Below are positions 49,438-59,565 of a stretch of 64,000 nt of DNA, piece after piece; positions within the stretch are counted from its first letter, which is position 1, and each line of letters opens with the position of its first letter. This DNA is from Treponema sp. (GTDB lineage: Bacteria > Spirochaetota > Spirochaetia > Treponematales > Treponemataceae), in assembly GCA_017534445.1 (NCBI GenBank), contig JAFXWC010000071.1:124001-188000 (forward strand). The letters run 5' to 3'. Made by a program: the position numbers and the translations under genes. Below the pieces are notes generated by a model. The model was not told where the DNA came from. It did no database searches and saw nothing but the letters and a program-made list of their open reading frames with translations.

Positions 49438-50479
49438 TCGTTTCGTCCTTCTGTTTGCGTAACACAACATCCTTTACATGGCTGTAATCAGTCATGCCTA
49501 AAGACAAACCGCGCTCGGCCAATTTTTCCTTGATTTCCTCAAGGCTCTTTTTTCCAAAGTTACGGGTCTTTGTAATGTCGTCTTCCGTTTTCTTGGTTAA
49601 TTCACCCAATGTGTGAATATTTGCGTTCTTAAGACAGTTTGAACTACGCACAGACAGCTCAAGGTCTTCCACCTTTGTATCGAGCAACTGGCGGATTCTT
49701 GTGTCACCTTCTTCACCATCATCGCTTGAAGAATATTCGCTTTCGTTAAAGTTAACAAAAATTGCGAAATAATCTTTTGCAATCTTTGCAGCATCAGCAA
49801 GAGCATCTTCTGGGCTGATAGTTCCGTCGGTCCAAATCTCAAGAATTAACTTGTCATAATCGTTGCGCTGTCCAACACGGCACGGTTCAATAGAATATTT
49901 TACCTTTGGTACCGGAGTAAAGATACAGTCCATCGGAATTGTTCCAACAATTTCCAGATAGCGTTCGTTTACTTCAGCAGGCACATATCCTCTGCCGCAA
50001 TCAACCTGAATGTCAAATTCAAGATGTGCGCCTTCCATCATTGTAAAGAGCTCAAGTCCCTTTGTCATGATTTCAAGCTGGCCTTCTTTCTCAAGGTCTT
50101 CACTTTTTACGGTACCAGGGCCTTGAAATTCGTAATGAATCGTATCCTGTTCAACATCCCTAGGCAAACGCAAGCGTATTTGTTTTAAGCTGTTCAAGAC
50201 TTCCAGCGTATCTTCGGAAATATTCGGAATTGCTTCGAATTCACCGGAGATAAGGTGTGGAACTCCATCTGCGTCACGAGAGCTAATCTGGACTGCGGAA
50301 ATTGCGTATCCCTGAATAGAAGAGAGCAACACACGGCGCAAGGTATTACCTACCGTTGTACCGAAGCCCGGTTCAAAAGGATAAGCAGTAAACTTACCGT
50401 AGTTTGGATTCTGCTCCTGATGCTCAAATGTTATGCCTTTCGGTTTTTTAAACCCCTTAAGGAGATTTTTGCGAGCCAT
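49427..50479 (-). CDS. rpoA: RNA polymerase alpha subunit
   Basis: This 350-residue protein has the N-terminal assembly domain ([21 protein letters not shown]) and the C-terminal domain with helix-hairpin-helix motif ([40 protein letters not shown]) that binds UP elements and regulators. It starts at ATG 50479 with AAGGAG upstream. It follows rpsK with a 172-base gap where rpsD is found in many other bacteria but is absent here. Confidence 0.98.
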   Translation of the reverse strand: MARKNLLKGFKKPKGITFEHQEQNPNYGKFTAYPFEPGFGTTVGNTLRRVLLSSIQGYAISAVQISSRDADGVPHLISGEFEAIPNISEDTLEVLNSLKQIRLRLPRDVEQDTIHYEFQGPGTVKSEDLEKEGQLEIMTKGLELFTMMEGAHLEFDIQVDCGRGYVPAEVNERYLEIVGTIPMDCIFTPVPKVKYSIEPCRVGQRNDYDKLILEIWTDGTISPEDALADAAKIAKDYFAIFVNFNESEYSSSDDGEEGDTRIRQLLDTKVEDLELSVRSSNCLKNANIHTLGELTKKTEDDITKTRNFGKKSLEEIKEKLAERGLSLGMTDYSHVKDVVLRKQKDETNES

Positions 50480-50651
50480 CTGAACTCCTTATTAATTGGG
50501 AAAGCTTTTGCCGGCCTTCCTTTTTTAAATCAGTGCTGCAATAAAGCCGGTTAAAGATTTACTGCATTCGCACTCATTAAGTTCATTCTGAATAACAGCA
50601 AGCTGAAAAGCAGCCGTTCTGCCGTATTCCCTAATTCAACACAAATCCTGA

Positions 50652-51044
50652 TTACATGCGGCGCGTCTTGCGCGGGCGGCATCCATTGTGAGGAATGGGA
50701 GTAGTATCAGAGATAGACTTTACCTTAAGGCCTAAAGTTCCAAGAACACGAATCGCATTTTCACGACCGATTCCAGGTCCCTTTACAAACACATGAACTT
50801 CACGCAAACCGTAACCGGCTGCGCGCTGAACTGCAGTTTCTGCAACAGACTGTGCTGCAAACGGAGTAGACTTCTTTGCCCCGCGGAATCCCAAGCCACC
50901 AGAAGAAGCCCAAGCAATTGCGTTTCCGCGAAGGTCTGTAATTGTCACAATTGTGTTGTTGAAGGTTGCCTGAATATAAACATTACCTTCAAATACACTC
51001 TTTTTCTCTTTTCTCTTTTTAGTAGTATTTGTTGCTGCTGGCAT
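50652..51044 (-). CDS. rpsK: Ribosomal protein S11
   Basis: This 130-residue protein has the S11 core ([21 protein letters not shown] and [13 protein letters not shown]) and ends in [12 protein letters not shown]. The N-terminus is Lys rich. It follows rpsM by 13 bases and makes part of the small-subunit platform. Confidence 0.98.
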   Translation of the reverse strand: MPAATNTTKKRKEKKSVFEGNVYIQATFNNTIVTITDLRGNAIAWASSGGLGFRGAKKSTPFAAQSVAETAVQRAAGYGLREVHVFVKGPGIGRENAIRVLGTLGLKVKSISDTTPIPHNGCRPRKTRRM

Positions 51045-51057
51045 TATTTACCTCCGC

Positions 51058-51426
51058 TTAAGCCTTCTTCTTGTTTGCAACTGTCTTCTTCTTACCCTTG
51101 CGAGTACGAGAATTTGTACGGGTACGCTGGCCGCGTACAGGAAGACCCTTGCGATGACGGCTGCCACGGTAGCTTCCGATGTCAATCAGGCGCTTAATGT
51201 TAAGACCAATCTCTGTGCGGAGACGACCTTCTGTCTTGTAATTGTCATCGATAGCCTTGCGGATTTTAGCCAGTTCGTCTTCTGACAAGTCGTTAATCAT
51301 TCTTCCGGGTTCTGTACCGGTAAGTTCGCAGATGTGCAATGCCGCAGAACGGCCAATTCCGTAGATATAAGTCAAAGCAATCTTTATTTGCTTGTTTGGG
51401 AGGTCAACTCCCGCAATACGTGCCAT
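51058..51426 (-). CDS. rpsM: Ribosomal protein S13
   Basis: This 122-residue protein begins with [18 protein letters not shown] and has the GIGRSAA and [17 protein letters not shown] motifs of S13, with a Lys-rich tail. It sits 10 bases after rpmJ and contacts 16S RNA and P-site tRNA at the head of the 30S subunit. Confidence 0.98.
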   Translation of the reverse strand: MARIAGVDLPNKQIKIALTYIYGIGRSAALHICELTGTEPGRMINDLSEDELAKIRKAIDDNYKTEGRLRTEIGLNIKRLIDIGSYRGSRHRKGLPVRGQRTRTNSRTRKGKKKTVANKKKA

Positions 51427-51436
51427 CAGTTACTCC

Positions 51437-51550
51437 TCAACCCTGTCTCTGCTTGTGTTTTGGGTTTGAACAGATAATGCGGATAATACCGTTTCTCTTG
51501 ATAACCTTACACTTGTCGCAAATGGGCTTTACACTGGTTCGTACTTTCAT
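51437..51550 (-). CDS. rpmJ: Ribosomal protein L36
   Basis: This 37-residue protein, too short for a length-based gene list, reads [19 protein letters not shown] and ends in [11 protein letters not shown]. The CxxC, a later Cys and a His bind zinc, as in the zinc-containing form of L36. It starts at ATG 51550 after CAGGGGGAC and is followed by rpsM. It opens the downstream half of the operon after a 207-base gap. Confidence 0.96.
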   Translation of the reverse strand: MKVRTSVKPICDKCKVIKRNGIIRIICSNPKHKQRQG

Positions 51551-51559
51551 AAAAGTCCC

Positions 51560-51696
51560 CCTGGTAATAAAGTGATAGTTGTTTTATTGAATCATGGCAG
51601 TTCGAAGTAAAATTACTTCCTTTATAGAAGATTATTTACCATGAACTACAATCCAATACCACCGCTCCATTATAGAAGCGGTGTATTACTATAGCA
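51560..51696 (-). promoter_or_regulatory. Internal promoter and structured leader before rpmJ
   Basis: On the minus strand TGCTATAGT (51696-51688) is an extended -10. The predicted transcript begins near 51681, at the foot of a 7-base hairpin (CACCGCT 51660-51666 with AGCGGTG 51677-51683). Two more stems follow: CATGG/CCATG (51593-51597, 51639-51643) enclosing GAAGTA/TACTTC (51604-51609, 51614-51619). This may be a promoter plus a ribosomal-protein autoregulatory leader. No -35 is needed for an extended -10, and none was found. Confidence 0.5.
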
Positions 51697-51757
51697 TATA
51701 TTACCAAATTTAATCTAGTCCTAACCGCAGAATTCTTTAACTTTTTGCTAAAGTTTT

Positions 51758-53095
51758 CTATAAATTACGCGGTTTTAAGCCTTTCTTTGTAAATCCATCG
51801 TGATGATGCATCTTAAGCAAGGCTTCTACCTGGGCCATTGTATCAAGGTCAACGCCAACAATAATCAGCAACGAAGTACCACCCATAAGCATTGCAACTT
51901 CCTGGGGGAACTTGAACACAATCTGAATAATTGTAGGGATAACTGCAATCAATGCAAGATACAACGAACCGGGAAGTATCAGACGGTTCAACACCTTCTG
52001 AAGATATTCCTCAGTTTTGTCAGTTCTGATTCCTGGAATGGAACCACCGTTTTCGCGGATTTGCTTTGCGATTTCTGTGGGGTTCAGGGTTACCTGTGTG
52101 TAGAAGTATGCAAAGAAAATGATCAACAGAACTTCGATTACGTTATAAAGAATTCCGAGCGGATTGAGTGCAACAGAAACTTTGCTAAGCCATGTAGCCC
52201 TGCTTGCCATACCGGTTGCGAGCTGCAAAGGCAAAGTCAAGAATGCAGATGCAAAAATTATCGGAATTACTCCAGACGGATTGATTTTGAATGGTATATA
52301 TGTACTCTGTCCGCCATACATCTTACGGCCAACAACACGCTTGGCGTAGTGCACGGGAATCTTGCGCTCACCGGACTGCTCATAAACGATCAGACCAATA
52401 ATTGCAAGGTACATAAAGAAGGCAACAATTACGAATACGATGTTAACACCGTTTGTTTCTTCCCTAACCTGGTTAATCAAATCCCAAATTGCTCCAGGCA
52501 TACGAGCCACAATACCGGCAAGAATCAAAACGGAAATACCGTTTCCAATTCCATGTGCAGTAATCTGGTCGCCTATCCAAACAGTTATCATAGAACCCGT
52601 TGTAACCGTAAGGATTGCCAGAACATTGAAATGAACTTTGTCCAGCACTATCACTCCAGGAACCTGCTGGTTGATAGAATCAGCATAAACAGTGATTACC
52701 GCAGACTGGATGATACAAACGAAAATTGTACCAATTCTAGTCCAAGCGGCAACCTTCTGCTGACCGCCTTCTTCCTGCGCGATTCTTTTGAGTGACGGAA
52801 AAATGACAAGCGCGAGCTGAAGGATAATCTGTGTAGAGATGTAAGGCATAACACCCAACATGAACACAGAGAAACGCTCAAACGCGCCGCCTGCAAAAAA
52901 GTCCATATAATTGGCAAAAGCGCTTTCCGCGGTATTTCCCAAACTTTCAAAATAACGCAGAAGCAAGGATGCGTTAATGCCCGGAATAGTCAAAACGCTT
53001 CCCAGGCGGAATATAGCCAGAATGAACAAAGTAAAGAGAAGCTTTGAACGCAACTCTTTAACTCTGAAAACATTTACTACAGGATTGCTTGCCAT
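51758..53095 (-). CDS. secY: SecY, preprotein translocase channel
   Basis: This 445-residue protein has ten membrane segments and the SecY motifs IFRLGSVLTIPGI, FAGGAFERFSVFMLGVMPYIS and GIRTDKTEEYLQ. Cytoplasmic loops contain the ribosome-binding and SecA-binding residues, and the plug helix follows the first membrane segment. It follows rplO and is the last gene of the spc block. Confidence 0.97.
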   Translation of the reverse strand: MASNPVVNVFRVKELRSKLLFTLFILAIFRLGSVLTIPGINASLLLRYFESLGNTAESAFANYMDFFAGGAFERFSVFMLGVMPYISTQIILQLALVIFPSLKRIAQEEGGQQKVAAWTRIGTIFVCIIQSAVITVYADSINQQVPGVIVLDKVHFNVLAILTVTTGSMITVWIGDQITAHGIGNGISVLILAGIVARMPGAIWDLINQVREETNGVNIVFVIVAFFMYLAIIGLIVYEQSGERKIPVHYAKRVVGRKMYGGQSTYIPFKINPSGVIPIIFASAFLTLPLQLATGMASRATWLSKVSVALNPLGILYNVIEVLLIIFFAYFYTQVTLNPTEIAKQIRENGGSIPGIRTDKTEEYLQKVLNRLILPGSLYLALIAVIPTIIQIVFKFPQEVAMLMGGTSLLIIVGVDLDTMAQVEALLKMHHHDGFTKKGLKPRNL

Positions 53096-53110
53096 TTTTC
53101 ACTCCACGCC

Positions 53111-53593
53111 TTATTTTGTTTCAGCTTTTGCTGCAGTGGCTTCTTCAGCAACCTTTACGCTGCCGCCAGCCTTTTCAATCTTCTCTTTTGCAGAAGCAGA
53201 AACTTTATCAACGTCAATATTAAGCTTCTTGGTAATGTCTCCATCACCCAAGATCTTAATAAGAGTCTTGTTTTTAGAGAGCAATCCCTTAGCCTTAAGA
53301 GACTCACGGTTTACCGTTTCTCCGTCAGCATACTTTTCTTCCAACTGCTTCAAGTTGAAAATAGAGAATTCCTTCTTAAAGCGAGCGTTAGAAAAGCCTC
53401 TGCGGGCAATGCGGCGGTACAAAGGCATCTGTCCGCCTTCAAAGCCAACATACGGAACTGCGCTACCGCTTCTTGACTGCTGGCCCTTGTTACCCTTACC
53501 GGCAGTAGAACCGAGTCCTGATGAAGAACCGCGGCCAACTCTGCGCTTAGGTCTATTGGCACCCTGAGGTGCATGCAACATAAAATCTGACAT
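53111..53593 (-). CDS. rplO: Ribosomal protein L15
   Basis: This 160-residue protein has the Gly/Arg-rich N-terminus of L15 (RRVGRGSSSGLGSTAGKGNKGQ), the GFEGGQMPLYRRIARRGF motif and an extended C-terminus ending EEATAAKAETK. It overlaps rpmD by a single base. Confidence 0.97.
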   Translation of the reverse strand: MSDFMLHAPQGANRPKRRVGRGSSSGLGSTAGKGNKGQQSRSGSAVPYVGFEGGQMPLYRRIARRGFSNARFKKEFSIFNLKQLEEKYADGETVNRESLKAKGLLSKNKTLIKILGDGDITKKLNIDVDKVSASAKEKIEKAGGSVKVAEEATAAKAETK

Positions 53594-53778
53594 TAGTCAA
53601 TCTCCTCACATTTTACAAGGTGTGCAACAGCACTAACCATGCCCCTTACAGAAGGATTGTCTTCATGCTCTACAACAGAATTAATCTTCTTAAGACCAAG
53701 ACTGCGAACCGTGGCACGCTTATCAGGCTTCTGCCCGATAACGCTTCTAATCAATTCAATGCGTAATTTCTTTGCCAT
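53593..53778 (-). CDS. rpmD: Ribosomal protein L30
   Basis: This 61-residue protein has the L30 pattern LRIELIRSVIGQKPDKRATVRSLGL and the VVEHEDNPSVRGMVSAVAHLV ending. The start is ATG 53778, as the upstream GTG lies in a weaker site. It overlaps rplO by 1 base and follows rpsE by 2. Confidence 0.97.
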   Translation of the reverse strand: MAKKLRIELIRSVIGQKPDKRATVRSLGLKKINSVVEHEDNPSVRGMVSAVAHLVKCEEID

Positions 53779-53780
53779 GA

Positions 53781-54299
53781 TTAACCCCACATCTCTTTAA
53801 GAGTCTTTCCGCGGCTCTGGGCCACTTCACGGGCATTCATAAGCTTGCTTACTGCATCAAAAGTTGCACGGACAACGTTTACAGAAGTCCTTGATCCCTG
53901 TGACTTGGAGATAACATCAGTTACTCCTGCAGCATCCATTACGGCGCGAACTGCACCACCTGCGATAACTCCTGTACCAGGGCAAGCAGGCTTAAGCAAA
54001 ACAGATGAACTCTTGTATTTTCCGATAATCTCGTGCGGAATTGTTCCGTTCTTCAAAGGAACCTTAGAAAGATTTGCCTTTGCACGGTCAATGCTCTTTC
54101 TAATAGCTTCCGTAACATCGTTAGCCTTTCCGAATCCGTAGCCAATGCGTCCTTTCTGGTCGCCTACGACAGTAAGGGCAGAGAAAGCCATGCGGCGTCC
54201 ACCTTTTACGGTCTTTGAAGTGCGGTTCAACTTTACAAGTTTTTCAACGAATTCATCGGCCGGTTTTCTTTCAGCGCGTCTCTGGCGTTCGTTTTCCAT
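53781..54299 (-). CDS. rpsE: Ribosomal protein S5
   Basis: This 172-residue protein has the S5 RNA-binding domain (KTVKGGRRMAFSALTVVGD, GRIGYGFGKANDV) and the GTGVIAGGAVRAVMDAAGV segment. The first of these holds the loop where spectinomycin resistance mutations arise. The start ATG 54299 follows TTAGGAG; the alternative GTG two codons earlier overlaps that site. Confidence 0.97.
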   Translation of the reverse strand: MENERQRRAERKPADEFVEKLVKLNRTSKTVKGGRRMAFSALTVVGDQKGRIGYGFGKANDVTEAIRKSIDRAKANLSKVPLKNGTIPHEIIGKYKSSSVLLKPACPGTGVIAGGAVRAVMDAAGVTDVISKSQGSRTSVNVVRATFDAVSKLMNAREVAQSRGKTLKEMWG

Positions 54300-54307
54300 A
54301 ACCACTC

Positions 54308-54670
54308 CTAAAATTCAATCCCGGCTTTGCGGGTAGCGTCTGCAAGAGCTTTTACAACACCGTGATAGAGGTAACCATTGCGGTCGAACACAACTTTGCT
54401 TATGTTCTTATCCTTCAGGCGTGAACCAAAAGCTTCACCGAGTTTTGCTGCACTGTCGATGTTAGCCTTGAGTGCAATAAAATCCTTTTCCAATGTAGAG
54501 ATGGAAGCAAGGGTCTTGCCTTCATCATCATTAATAGCCTGGACATAGAGGTTGCGTCCGCTCTTGTAAACTGTCATGCGAGGGCGTTCTGCAGTACCGT
54601 AAATAGTCTTGCGGATGTGAATCTTTCTGTGAAGGCGTCTTCTTTGTTTATCGCTTAATTTCTTGAACAT
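54308..54670 (-). CDS. rplR: Ribosomal protein L18
   Basis: This 120-residue protein has L18 features: [25 protein letters not shown] and the ending [28 protein letters not shown]. It binds 5S rRNA. It follows rplF by 11 bases. Confidence 0.97.
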   Translation of the reverse strand: MFKKLSDKQRRRLHRKIHIRKTIYGTAERPRMTVYKSGRNLYVQAINDDEGKTLASISTLEKDFIALKANIDSAAKLGEAFGSRLKDKNISKVVFDRNGYLYHGVVKALADATRKAGIEF

Positions 54671-54681
54671 ATCAATTCACC

Positions 54682-55224
54682 TTATTTTACACCAGTCTTA
54701 CCGACTTTACGTCTGATAACTTCTGTTTCATAGCGAATACCCTTACCCTTGTAAGGCTCAGGTCCACGAAGCTTGCGTATATCAGCGCTGAACTGACCAA
54801 CGAGCTGCTTATCGATACCAGCGATAGTAACTTTTCCGTCCTTATCTGCTGTTACAGTAAGGCCTTCAGGAATGATTGCGATGAATTCATTGGAATATCC
54901 AAGGTTCATAACAAGTTCCTTGCCCTTAACTTCTGCACGATAACCAACACCAGTGATGATAAGTGTCTTTGAGAAACCGTTTGTTACGCCTGTTACCATG
55001 TTGGAAATGAGCCTCTGGTACAAACCGTGGGCTGCAGACGCATTCTTAGAGCCGTCAGAAGGATTAACAACAAGTTCAGAGCCTTTTACGTCAATCTTTA
55101 CAAGGTTGTTGAACTTCTGCTTAAGTTCGCCTTTCGGTCCTTTAACAGATATAACATCACCGTCTACTTTTACAGTAACACCGCCAGGGATAGCGACAGG
55201 AAGTTTACCAATTTTTGAAGCCAT
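54682..55224 (-). CDS. rplF: Ribosomal protein L6
   Basis: This 180-residue protein has the two-domain L6 fold: MASKIGKLPVAIPGGVTV at the start and RKLRGPEPYKGKGIRYETEVIRRKVGKTG at the end. It lies near the factor-binding site of the 50S subunit. It follows rpsH by 12 bases. Confidence 0.98.
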   Translation of the reverse strand: MASKIGKLPVAIPGGVTVKVDGDVISVKGPKGELKQKFNNLVKIDVKGSELVVNPSDGSKNASAAHGLYQRLISNMVTGVTNGFSKTLIITGVGYRAEVKGKELVMNLGYSNEFIAIIPEGLTVTADKDGKVTIAGIDKQLVGQFSADIRKLRGPEPYKGKGIRYETEVIRRKVGKTGVK

Positions 55225-55236
55225 TGTTTTCTCCTA

Positions 55237-55638
55237 TTACCATACCGTGCAAATCAACTCGCCGCCGACCATCTTTTCAGATGCCTTTTTGCCAGTTGTA
55301 ACACCAGTTGATGTTGAAATGATTAAAGTGCCGTAGCCGTTGTAAACACGGGGCAAATCCTTATAGCCTGAATACACGCGGCGACCAGGTGTAGAAATCT
55401 TCTTCATACCGTGGATTACCGGTGCATTTGAATCATCATATTTCAAGAATACGCGGATTACATTGCGGCCGTCATCATCCTGAACCTTCTTAAAGTTCTT
55501 GATGTATCCTTCTGTCTTAAGGATCTTGACGATCTCAAGTTTCATCTTTGAAGTCGGTACGTCAACCTTTTCGTGACCGGCTCTTGCCGCGTTCTGGACT
55601 TTAGAGAGCATATCTGCTACTGGGTCTGAAGCTGCCAT
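55237..55638 (-). CDS. rpsH: Ribosomal protein S8
   Basis: This 133-residue protein starts [39 protein letters not shown] and ends with the S8 motif [26 protein letters not shown]. The start is ATG 55638, since longer reading lies in the rpsN gene. Confidence 0.97.
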   Translation of the reverse strand: MAASDPVADMLSKVQNAARAGHEKVDVPTSKMKLEIVKILKTEGYIKNFKKVQDDDGRNVIRVFLKYDDSNAPVIHGMKKISTPGRRVYSGYKDLPRVYNGYGTLIISTSTGVTTGKKASEKMVGGELICTVW

Positions 55639-55654
55639 TTCTTTCCTCCTGCCA

Positions 55655-55840
55655 CTACCAAGATGACTTTGTGACGCCTGGTAAAAGGCCTTCACTTGCT
55701 AATTTGCGGAAACAGATACGACAAATCTTAAACTTCCGCAAATATCCGTGTGGACGACCGCAAATCTGACATCTATTATATTTTCTAGTGCTGTATTTCG
55801 GAGTCCGCTGACATTTGATAATCAATGATTTCTTAGCCAT
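55655..55840 (-). CDS. rpsN: Ribosomal protein S14, zinc type
   Basis: This 61-residue protein is the short S14 with two CxxC pairs (CQICG and CRICF), the zinc-binding C+ form. It has the [10 protein letters not shown] and [18 protein letters not shown] ends. It sits between rplE and rpsH, 14 bases before the S8 start. Confidence 0.97.
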   Translation of the reverse strand: MAKKSLIIKCQRTPKYSTRKYNRCQICGRPHGYLRKFKICRICFRKLASEGLLPGVTKSSW

Positions 55841-55851
55841 GAGCTTGTTCC

Positions 55852-56403
55852 TTATTTCCTAAACGGCATGCCGAACTTGTCAAGAAGGGCACGAGCTTCG
55901 CTGTCTGTGCGAGCGCTTGTTACTATACTGACGTTCATACCAGAAATCTTGACGATTTTATCAAAGTCGATTTCCGGGAAGATAATCTGTTCAGTAATAC
56001 CAAGAGAGAAGTTTCCGTGTCCGTCAAAGCCTGTGGCCTTGATTCCGCGGAAGTCCTTAACGCGCGGGAGAGCTACGTTAATCAGGCGATCGAGGAATTC
56101 ATACATGATGTTTCCGCGAAGAGTAACCATTGCACCGATTTCCTGTCCTGCACGAAGTTTGAAATTTGCAATACTTTTCTTAGCTCTTGTCTTAACAGCT
56201 TTCTGGCCGGTAATCTGAGTGAGATCCGTAACTGCAGCATCAAGAAGTTTCTTATTCGTGAGAGCTTCGCCAACACCCATGCTAACAACAATCTTTTTGA
56301 TTGCCGGAATCTGCATAACTGATGTATAACCCAGTTCCTTAAACAGTTCGGGGGCGTACTTTTCCTTATAGACTTTCTTAAGCCGTGGTACGTAATTTTC
56401 CAT
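55852..56403 (-). CDS. rplE: Ribosomal protein L5
   Basis: This 183-residue protein has the L5 signatures [39 protein letters not shown] and ending [14 protein letters not shown]. It binds 5S RNA and contacts P-site tRNA. The start is ATG 56403, overlapping the rplX stop by 1 base. Confidence 0.97.
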   Translation of the reverse strand: MENYVPRLKKVYKEKYAPELFKELGYTSVMQIPAIKKIVVSMGVGEALTNKKLLDAAVTDLTQITGQKAVKTRAKKSIANFKLRAGQEIGAMVTLRGNIMYEFLDRLINVALPRVKDFRGIKATGFDGHGNFSLGITEQIIFPEIDFDKIVKISGMNVSIVTSARTDSEARALLDKFGMPFRK

Positions 56404-56726
56404 TACAGTTTTTCTCCACACTTGCGGCATACACGAATTTTTGTATCGCCGTCAATTTTATATCCTGCTCTAACAGGCTTGCCGCACTTTTTGCAAACAA
56501 GCATCACGTTAGAAATATCCAACGGGGCTTCAACTTCAGCAATTCCACCGGCATCCTGCTGGCTTCTTCTTTTGATAGCCTTCTTTACAAGGTTTGCACC
56601 GCCAACAATAACGCGGCAGTGTTCGCCCTTTTCAAAGACACGCACGACTTCGCCGCGCTTGCCCTTGTCCTTTCCGGAAATGATTTCTACGTTGTCACCC
56701 TTATGAATCTTGCGGTTGATTTTCAT
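56403..56726 (-). CDS. rplX: Ribosomal protein L24
   Basis: This 107-residue protein has the KOW-motif start [23 protein letters not shown] of L24 and a C-terminal segment with two CxxC pairs (CKKCG, CRKCG). It helps start 50S assembly. It ends overlapping the rplE start by 1 base. Confidence 0.97.
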   Translation of the reverse strand: MKINRKIHKGDNVEIISGKDKGKRGEVVRVFEKGEHCRVIVGGANLVKKAIKRRSQQDAGGIAEVEAPLDISNVMLVCKKCGKPVRAGYKIDGDTKIRVCRKCGEKL

Positions 56727-56740
56727 GATTCACAAACTCC

Positions 56741-57109
56741 TTACAATACTTCCGGAGCAAGGGATATGATCTTCATGAAATCCATATCACGCAACTCACG
56801 GGCTACAGGTCCAAAAATACGTTTTCCCTTAGGATTCTTGTCTGCATCAACGATAACACATGCGTTATCATCGAAGCGGATGTAAGTTCCGTCTGGGCGG
56901 CGGTATTCCTTCGCAACACGAACGATAACCGCTTTCTGTACTGTTCCTTCTTTTATTGTAGATGTAGGAATGGCTTCCTTAACAGCTACCACAACGATGT
57001 CGCCAATACCTGCATAACGGCGGTGTGTTCCACCAAGAACCTTTATGCACTGAACCAATTTGGCTCCGGAGTTATCGGCAACAGTTAACTTTGACTGCAT
57101 CTGAATCAT
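56741..57109 (-). CDS. rplN: Ribosomal protein L14
   Basis: This 122-residue protein has the L14 start [23 protein letters not shown] and the [29 protein letters not shown] ending. It forms part of the subunit interface. The start ATG 57109 has TAAGGAG upstream. Confidence 0.98.
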   Translation of the reverse strand: MIQMQSKLTVADNSGAKLVQCIKVLGGTHRRYAGIGDIVVVAVKEAIPTSTIKEGTVQKAVIVRVAKEYRRPDGTYIRFDDNACVIVDADKNPKGKRIFGPVARELRDMDFMKIISLAPEVL

Positions 57110-57129
57110 AATCCAATACTCCTTAAAGC

Positions 57130-57405
57130 TTATTTGGCTCTTTCAATAACTTCAGCAAGGCGCCAGCACTTGTCTTTGCTGATAGGTGCGCATTCAACGA
57201 TTCTTACTGTGTCGCCTTCGTGCGCATCATTCTTTTCATCGTGTGCCTTACATTTCTTTGTACGTGTAACGTACTTCTTGTAAAGGCTGTCCATTTTCTT
57301 TGTATCGATAGAAACAACGATGGTCTTATCCATTTTGTCACTAGTGACGATACCTACGAATGAACGTTTAGCACCTTTTGTCTTCTGTACTGTCTGTTCT
57401 TCCAC
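57130..57405 (-). CDS. rpsQ: Ribosomal protein S17
   Basis: This 91-residue protein has the S17 body ([53 protein letters not shown]). It has a slightly longer N-terminus than the usual S17 ([14 protein letters not shown]). Confidence 0.97.
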   Translation of the reverse strand: MEEQTVQKTKGAKRSFVGIVTSDKMDKTIVVSIDTKKMDSLYKKYVTRTKKCKAHDEKNDAHEGDTVRIVECAPISKDKCWRLAEVIERAK

Positions 57406-57415
57406 GGGTCAGCTC

Positions 57416-57658
57416 CTAGTTTTTTGCAGCAATTGATTCAAGAGCAGCCTTTCTGAATTTCTCCAGATCCTGCTGATGAATGAAAGTATTCAAGCGTGCG
57501 ATTTCGCGGCGCATTGTACGTTTCTGCACTGGATTTTCTACATGTCCAACAACCGCCTGGAAACGGAAGTCCATGTATTTTCTCTTAAGTTCATCCCGCT
57601 TAGCAACAAGTTCGTTGTAAGACAGTTCCTTGTCCTTCTTTTTTTCGGATTTAGCCAT
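57416..57658 (-). CDS. rpmC: Ribosomal protein L29
   Basis: This 80-residue protein has the L29 helix pair (LVAKRDELKRKYMDFRFQAVVGHVENPVQKRTMRREIARLNTFI) with a charged N-terminal extension (AKSEKKKDKELSY). It lies at the tunnel exit near L23. Confidence 0.96.
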   Translation of the reverse strand: MAKSEKKKDKELSYNELVAKRDELKRKYMDFRFQAVVGHVENPVQKRTMRREIARLNTFIHQQDLEKFRKAALESIAAKN

Positions 57659-57668
57659 ATCTTACTCC

Positions 57669-58085
57669 TTATTCCACTGTTGGGCGGAATGCAACTTTTG
57701 TCTTGATTGGCAGCTTGCTTGCTGCAAGGTGCATTGCCTTTTCAGCAAGTGTCTTTTCAATTCCACCAACTTCAAACAGAATCATACCTGGCTTAATAAC
57801 GGCAGCCCAGAACTCTGGAGCTCCCTTACCCTTACCCATACGGGTATCAGCAGGCTTCTTAGAAACAGGCTTGTCCGGGAAAATACGGGTCCAAACCTGT
57901 CCCTGGCGGTTGATGCAACGGTTGATTGCAACATGGGCAGCTTCAATGTGCTTTGCCTGAAGCCATACCGGTTCCATAGCAACAAGTGCTACATCACCAA
58001 AATCTACATAATTATCACGGGTCGCATTTCCCTTCGGACGACCGCGCTGAACCTTGCGGTGAGCAACTCTTTTAGGACTAAGCAT
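57669..58085 (-). CDS. rplP: Ribosomal protein L16
   Basis: This 138-residue protein has the L16 pattern [22 protein letters not shown], then [32 protein letters not shown]. It is near the A-site and 5S RNA. It overlaps the rpsC stop by 8 bases. Confidence 0.98.
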   Translation of the reverse strand: MLSPKRVAHRKVQRGRPKGNATRDNYVDFGDVALVAMEPVWLQAKHIEAAHVAINRCINRQGQVWTRIFPDKPVSKKPADTRMGKGKGAPEFWAAVIKPGMILFEVGGIEKTLAEKAMHLAASKLPIKTKVAFRPTVE

Positions 58086-58833
58086 TTTCTACTTTTCCTC
58101 CATCAGATTTGGGAGCACGGCTTTTGCGTTCAGAAGCACCATTTGAGCGCTCGCGGCGTGGCTTCTTAACGATGTCGCCTGCATCTTCGTTCTGCTCATG
58201 ACCGTAGTTCATTCCGTTGTAAACCCATACCTTCACACCGATTTTACCGTATGAAGTAAGAGCTTCAAAGAAACCGTAGTCAATATCAGCACGGAGTGTG
58301 TGCAGCGGAACTCTTCCTTCCTTGTGCTCTTCAGAGCGTCTCATTTCTGCTCCGCCGAGACGTCCAGAAAGACGAATCTTAATTCCCTGTGCTCCGCCCT
58401 TCATTGCATTGGAAGTAGCCTGCTTAAGAGCCTTGCGGTATGAACCACGGCCTACAAGCTGGCGTGCAATGTTCTGAGCGATAAGAGAAGCGTTGATTTC
58501 GGCACGTTTTACTTCCTTAATCTTAATCTGTACCTTCTGTGTCAACTGCTTCTGGATATCAGCGCTAATCTTTTCGATTGTAGCACCCTTTACACCAATA
58601 ATAACACCCGGGCGTGCTGTGTGAATCACAATTGTAACACGCTGCGGATGACGAACAATTTCGATTTCGGCAATGTCTGCGTTCTTGCATTCAGGAAGAC
58701 TGTTTACCAACTTACGGATTTTGATGTCTTCAAGAAAGAGATCTGCATATTCCCTTGGATCTGCATACCAACGGGACTGCCATGTCTTGTTTACTCCAAG
58801 ACGTAAACCGATAGGACTAACTTTCTGACCCAT
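58078..58833 (-). CDS. rpsC: Ribosomal protein S3
   Basis: This 251-residue protein starts [23 protein letters not shown] and has the KH-type [19 protein letters not shown] motif. A basic tail of about 30 residues ([19 protein letters not shown]) extends beyond the S3 core. The start is ATG 58833, since longer reading lies in rplV. Confidence 0.97.
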   Translation of the reverse strand: MGQKVSPIGLRLGVNKTWQSRWYADPREYADLFLEDIKIRKLVNSLPECKNADIAEIEIVRHPQRVTIVIHTARPGVIIGVKGATIEKISADIQKQLTQKVQIKIKEVKRAEINASLIAQNIARQLVGRGSYRKALKQATSNAMKGGAQGIKIRLSGRLGGAEMRRSEEHKEGRVPLHTLRADIDYGFFEALTSYGKIGVKVWVYNGMNYGHEQNEDAGDIVKKPRRERSNGASERKSRAPKSDGGKVENA

Positions 58834-58834
58834 G

Positions 58835-59254
58835 TTATTTACCCGCCTTTTCGTCAACGATTACAGTGATATGGCACATACGCCTAAGGAGCTGGTCTGC
58901 ACGGCCGCGGCCACGGAACCAAACCCTCTTAAGACGGGGACCTTCGTCGATGCGAATTTCCCTTACATACAACATATCTTCATCCAACTTCTTGTTTGCA
59001 TAAAGTGCATTTGCAACAGCAGACTTTAAAGTTCCGCTGATAAGACGTGCACCCTTCTGAGGCATAACATCAAGGATAGCAAGAGCTTCTGTTGTTGACT
59101 TGCTTCTTATTACATTGGCTACAGGACGAACCTTTGTAGGTGATGCAATAAGGAACTTGGTTGTAGCAACATAGCCGGGCTGTTCCGGTCTGTTAGCAGC
59201 GCGCACGCTTTTCTTAAGCCTGCGTTTTGTTTCTTTGTTCTCAGTTTCAGCCAT
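58835..59254 (-). CDS. rplV: Ribosomal protein L22
   Basis: This 139-residue protein has a basic N-terminal extension ([20 protein letters not shown]), then the L22 fold with [23 protein letters not shown] and the extended loop ([29 protein letters not shown]) that reaches the exit tunnel, where macrolide resistance arises. It ends 1 base before the rpsC start. Confidence 0.97.
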   Translation of the reverse strand: MAETENKETKRRLKKSVRAANRPEQPGYVATTKFLIASPTKVRPVANVIRSKSTTEALAILDVMPQKGARLISGTLKSAVANALYANKKLDEDMLYVREIRIDEGPRLKRVWFRGRGRADQLLRRMCHITVIVDEKAGK

Positions 59255-59265
59255 AATCTTGCTCC

Positions 59266-59550
59266 TTATTTACCTGCAGATTTGTCTGTACCGCCGTGGC
59301 CCTTGAATGTACGTGTAGCAGCAAACTCGCCGAGCTTGTGGCCAACAAGGTTTTCTGTTATGTACACAGGAATCCAGGACTTGCCGTTATGAACGGAAAT
59401 AGTGTTTCCAACCATTTCCGGGATAATTGTGGAGCAGCGGGAATATGTTTTAATCATCTTCTTGTCAGCTGCTGCCGCCTTATTCATTTCTGTTACCTTT
59501 TTGTAAAGTGATTTATCTACAAAAGGTCCTTTTTTTACAGATCTAGACAC
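59266..59550 (-). CDS. rpsS: Ribosomal protein S19
   Basis: This 94-residue protein starts [19 protein letters not shown] and has [45 protein letters not shown], the S19 signature. It forms a complex with S13 in the 30S head. Confidence 0.98.
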   Translation of the reverse strand: MSRSVKKGPFVDKSLYKKVTEMNKAAAADKKMIKTYSRCSTIIPEMVGNTISVHNGKSWIPVYITENLVGHKLGEFAATRTFKGHGGTDKSAGK

Positions 59551-59565
59551 TTTCTACTCCTCGCT

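Noticed and set aside
51800-52795. A 331-codon open frame opposite secY
   Set aside because: It is antisense to a clear secY gene. The encoded protein has no recognisable fold, and there is no ribosome site. Similar long antisense frames occur opposite rplB and other genes because of their codon bias.
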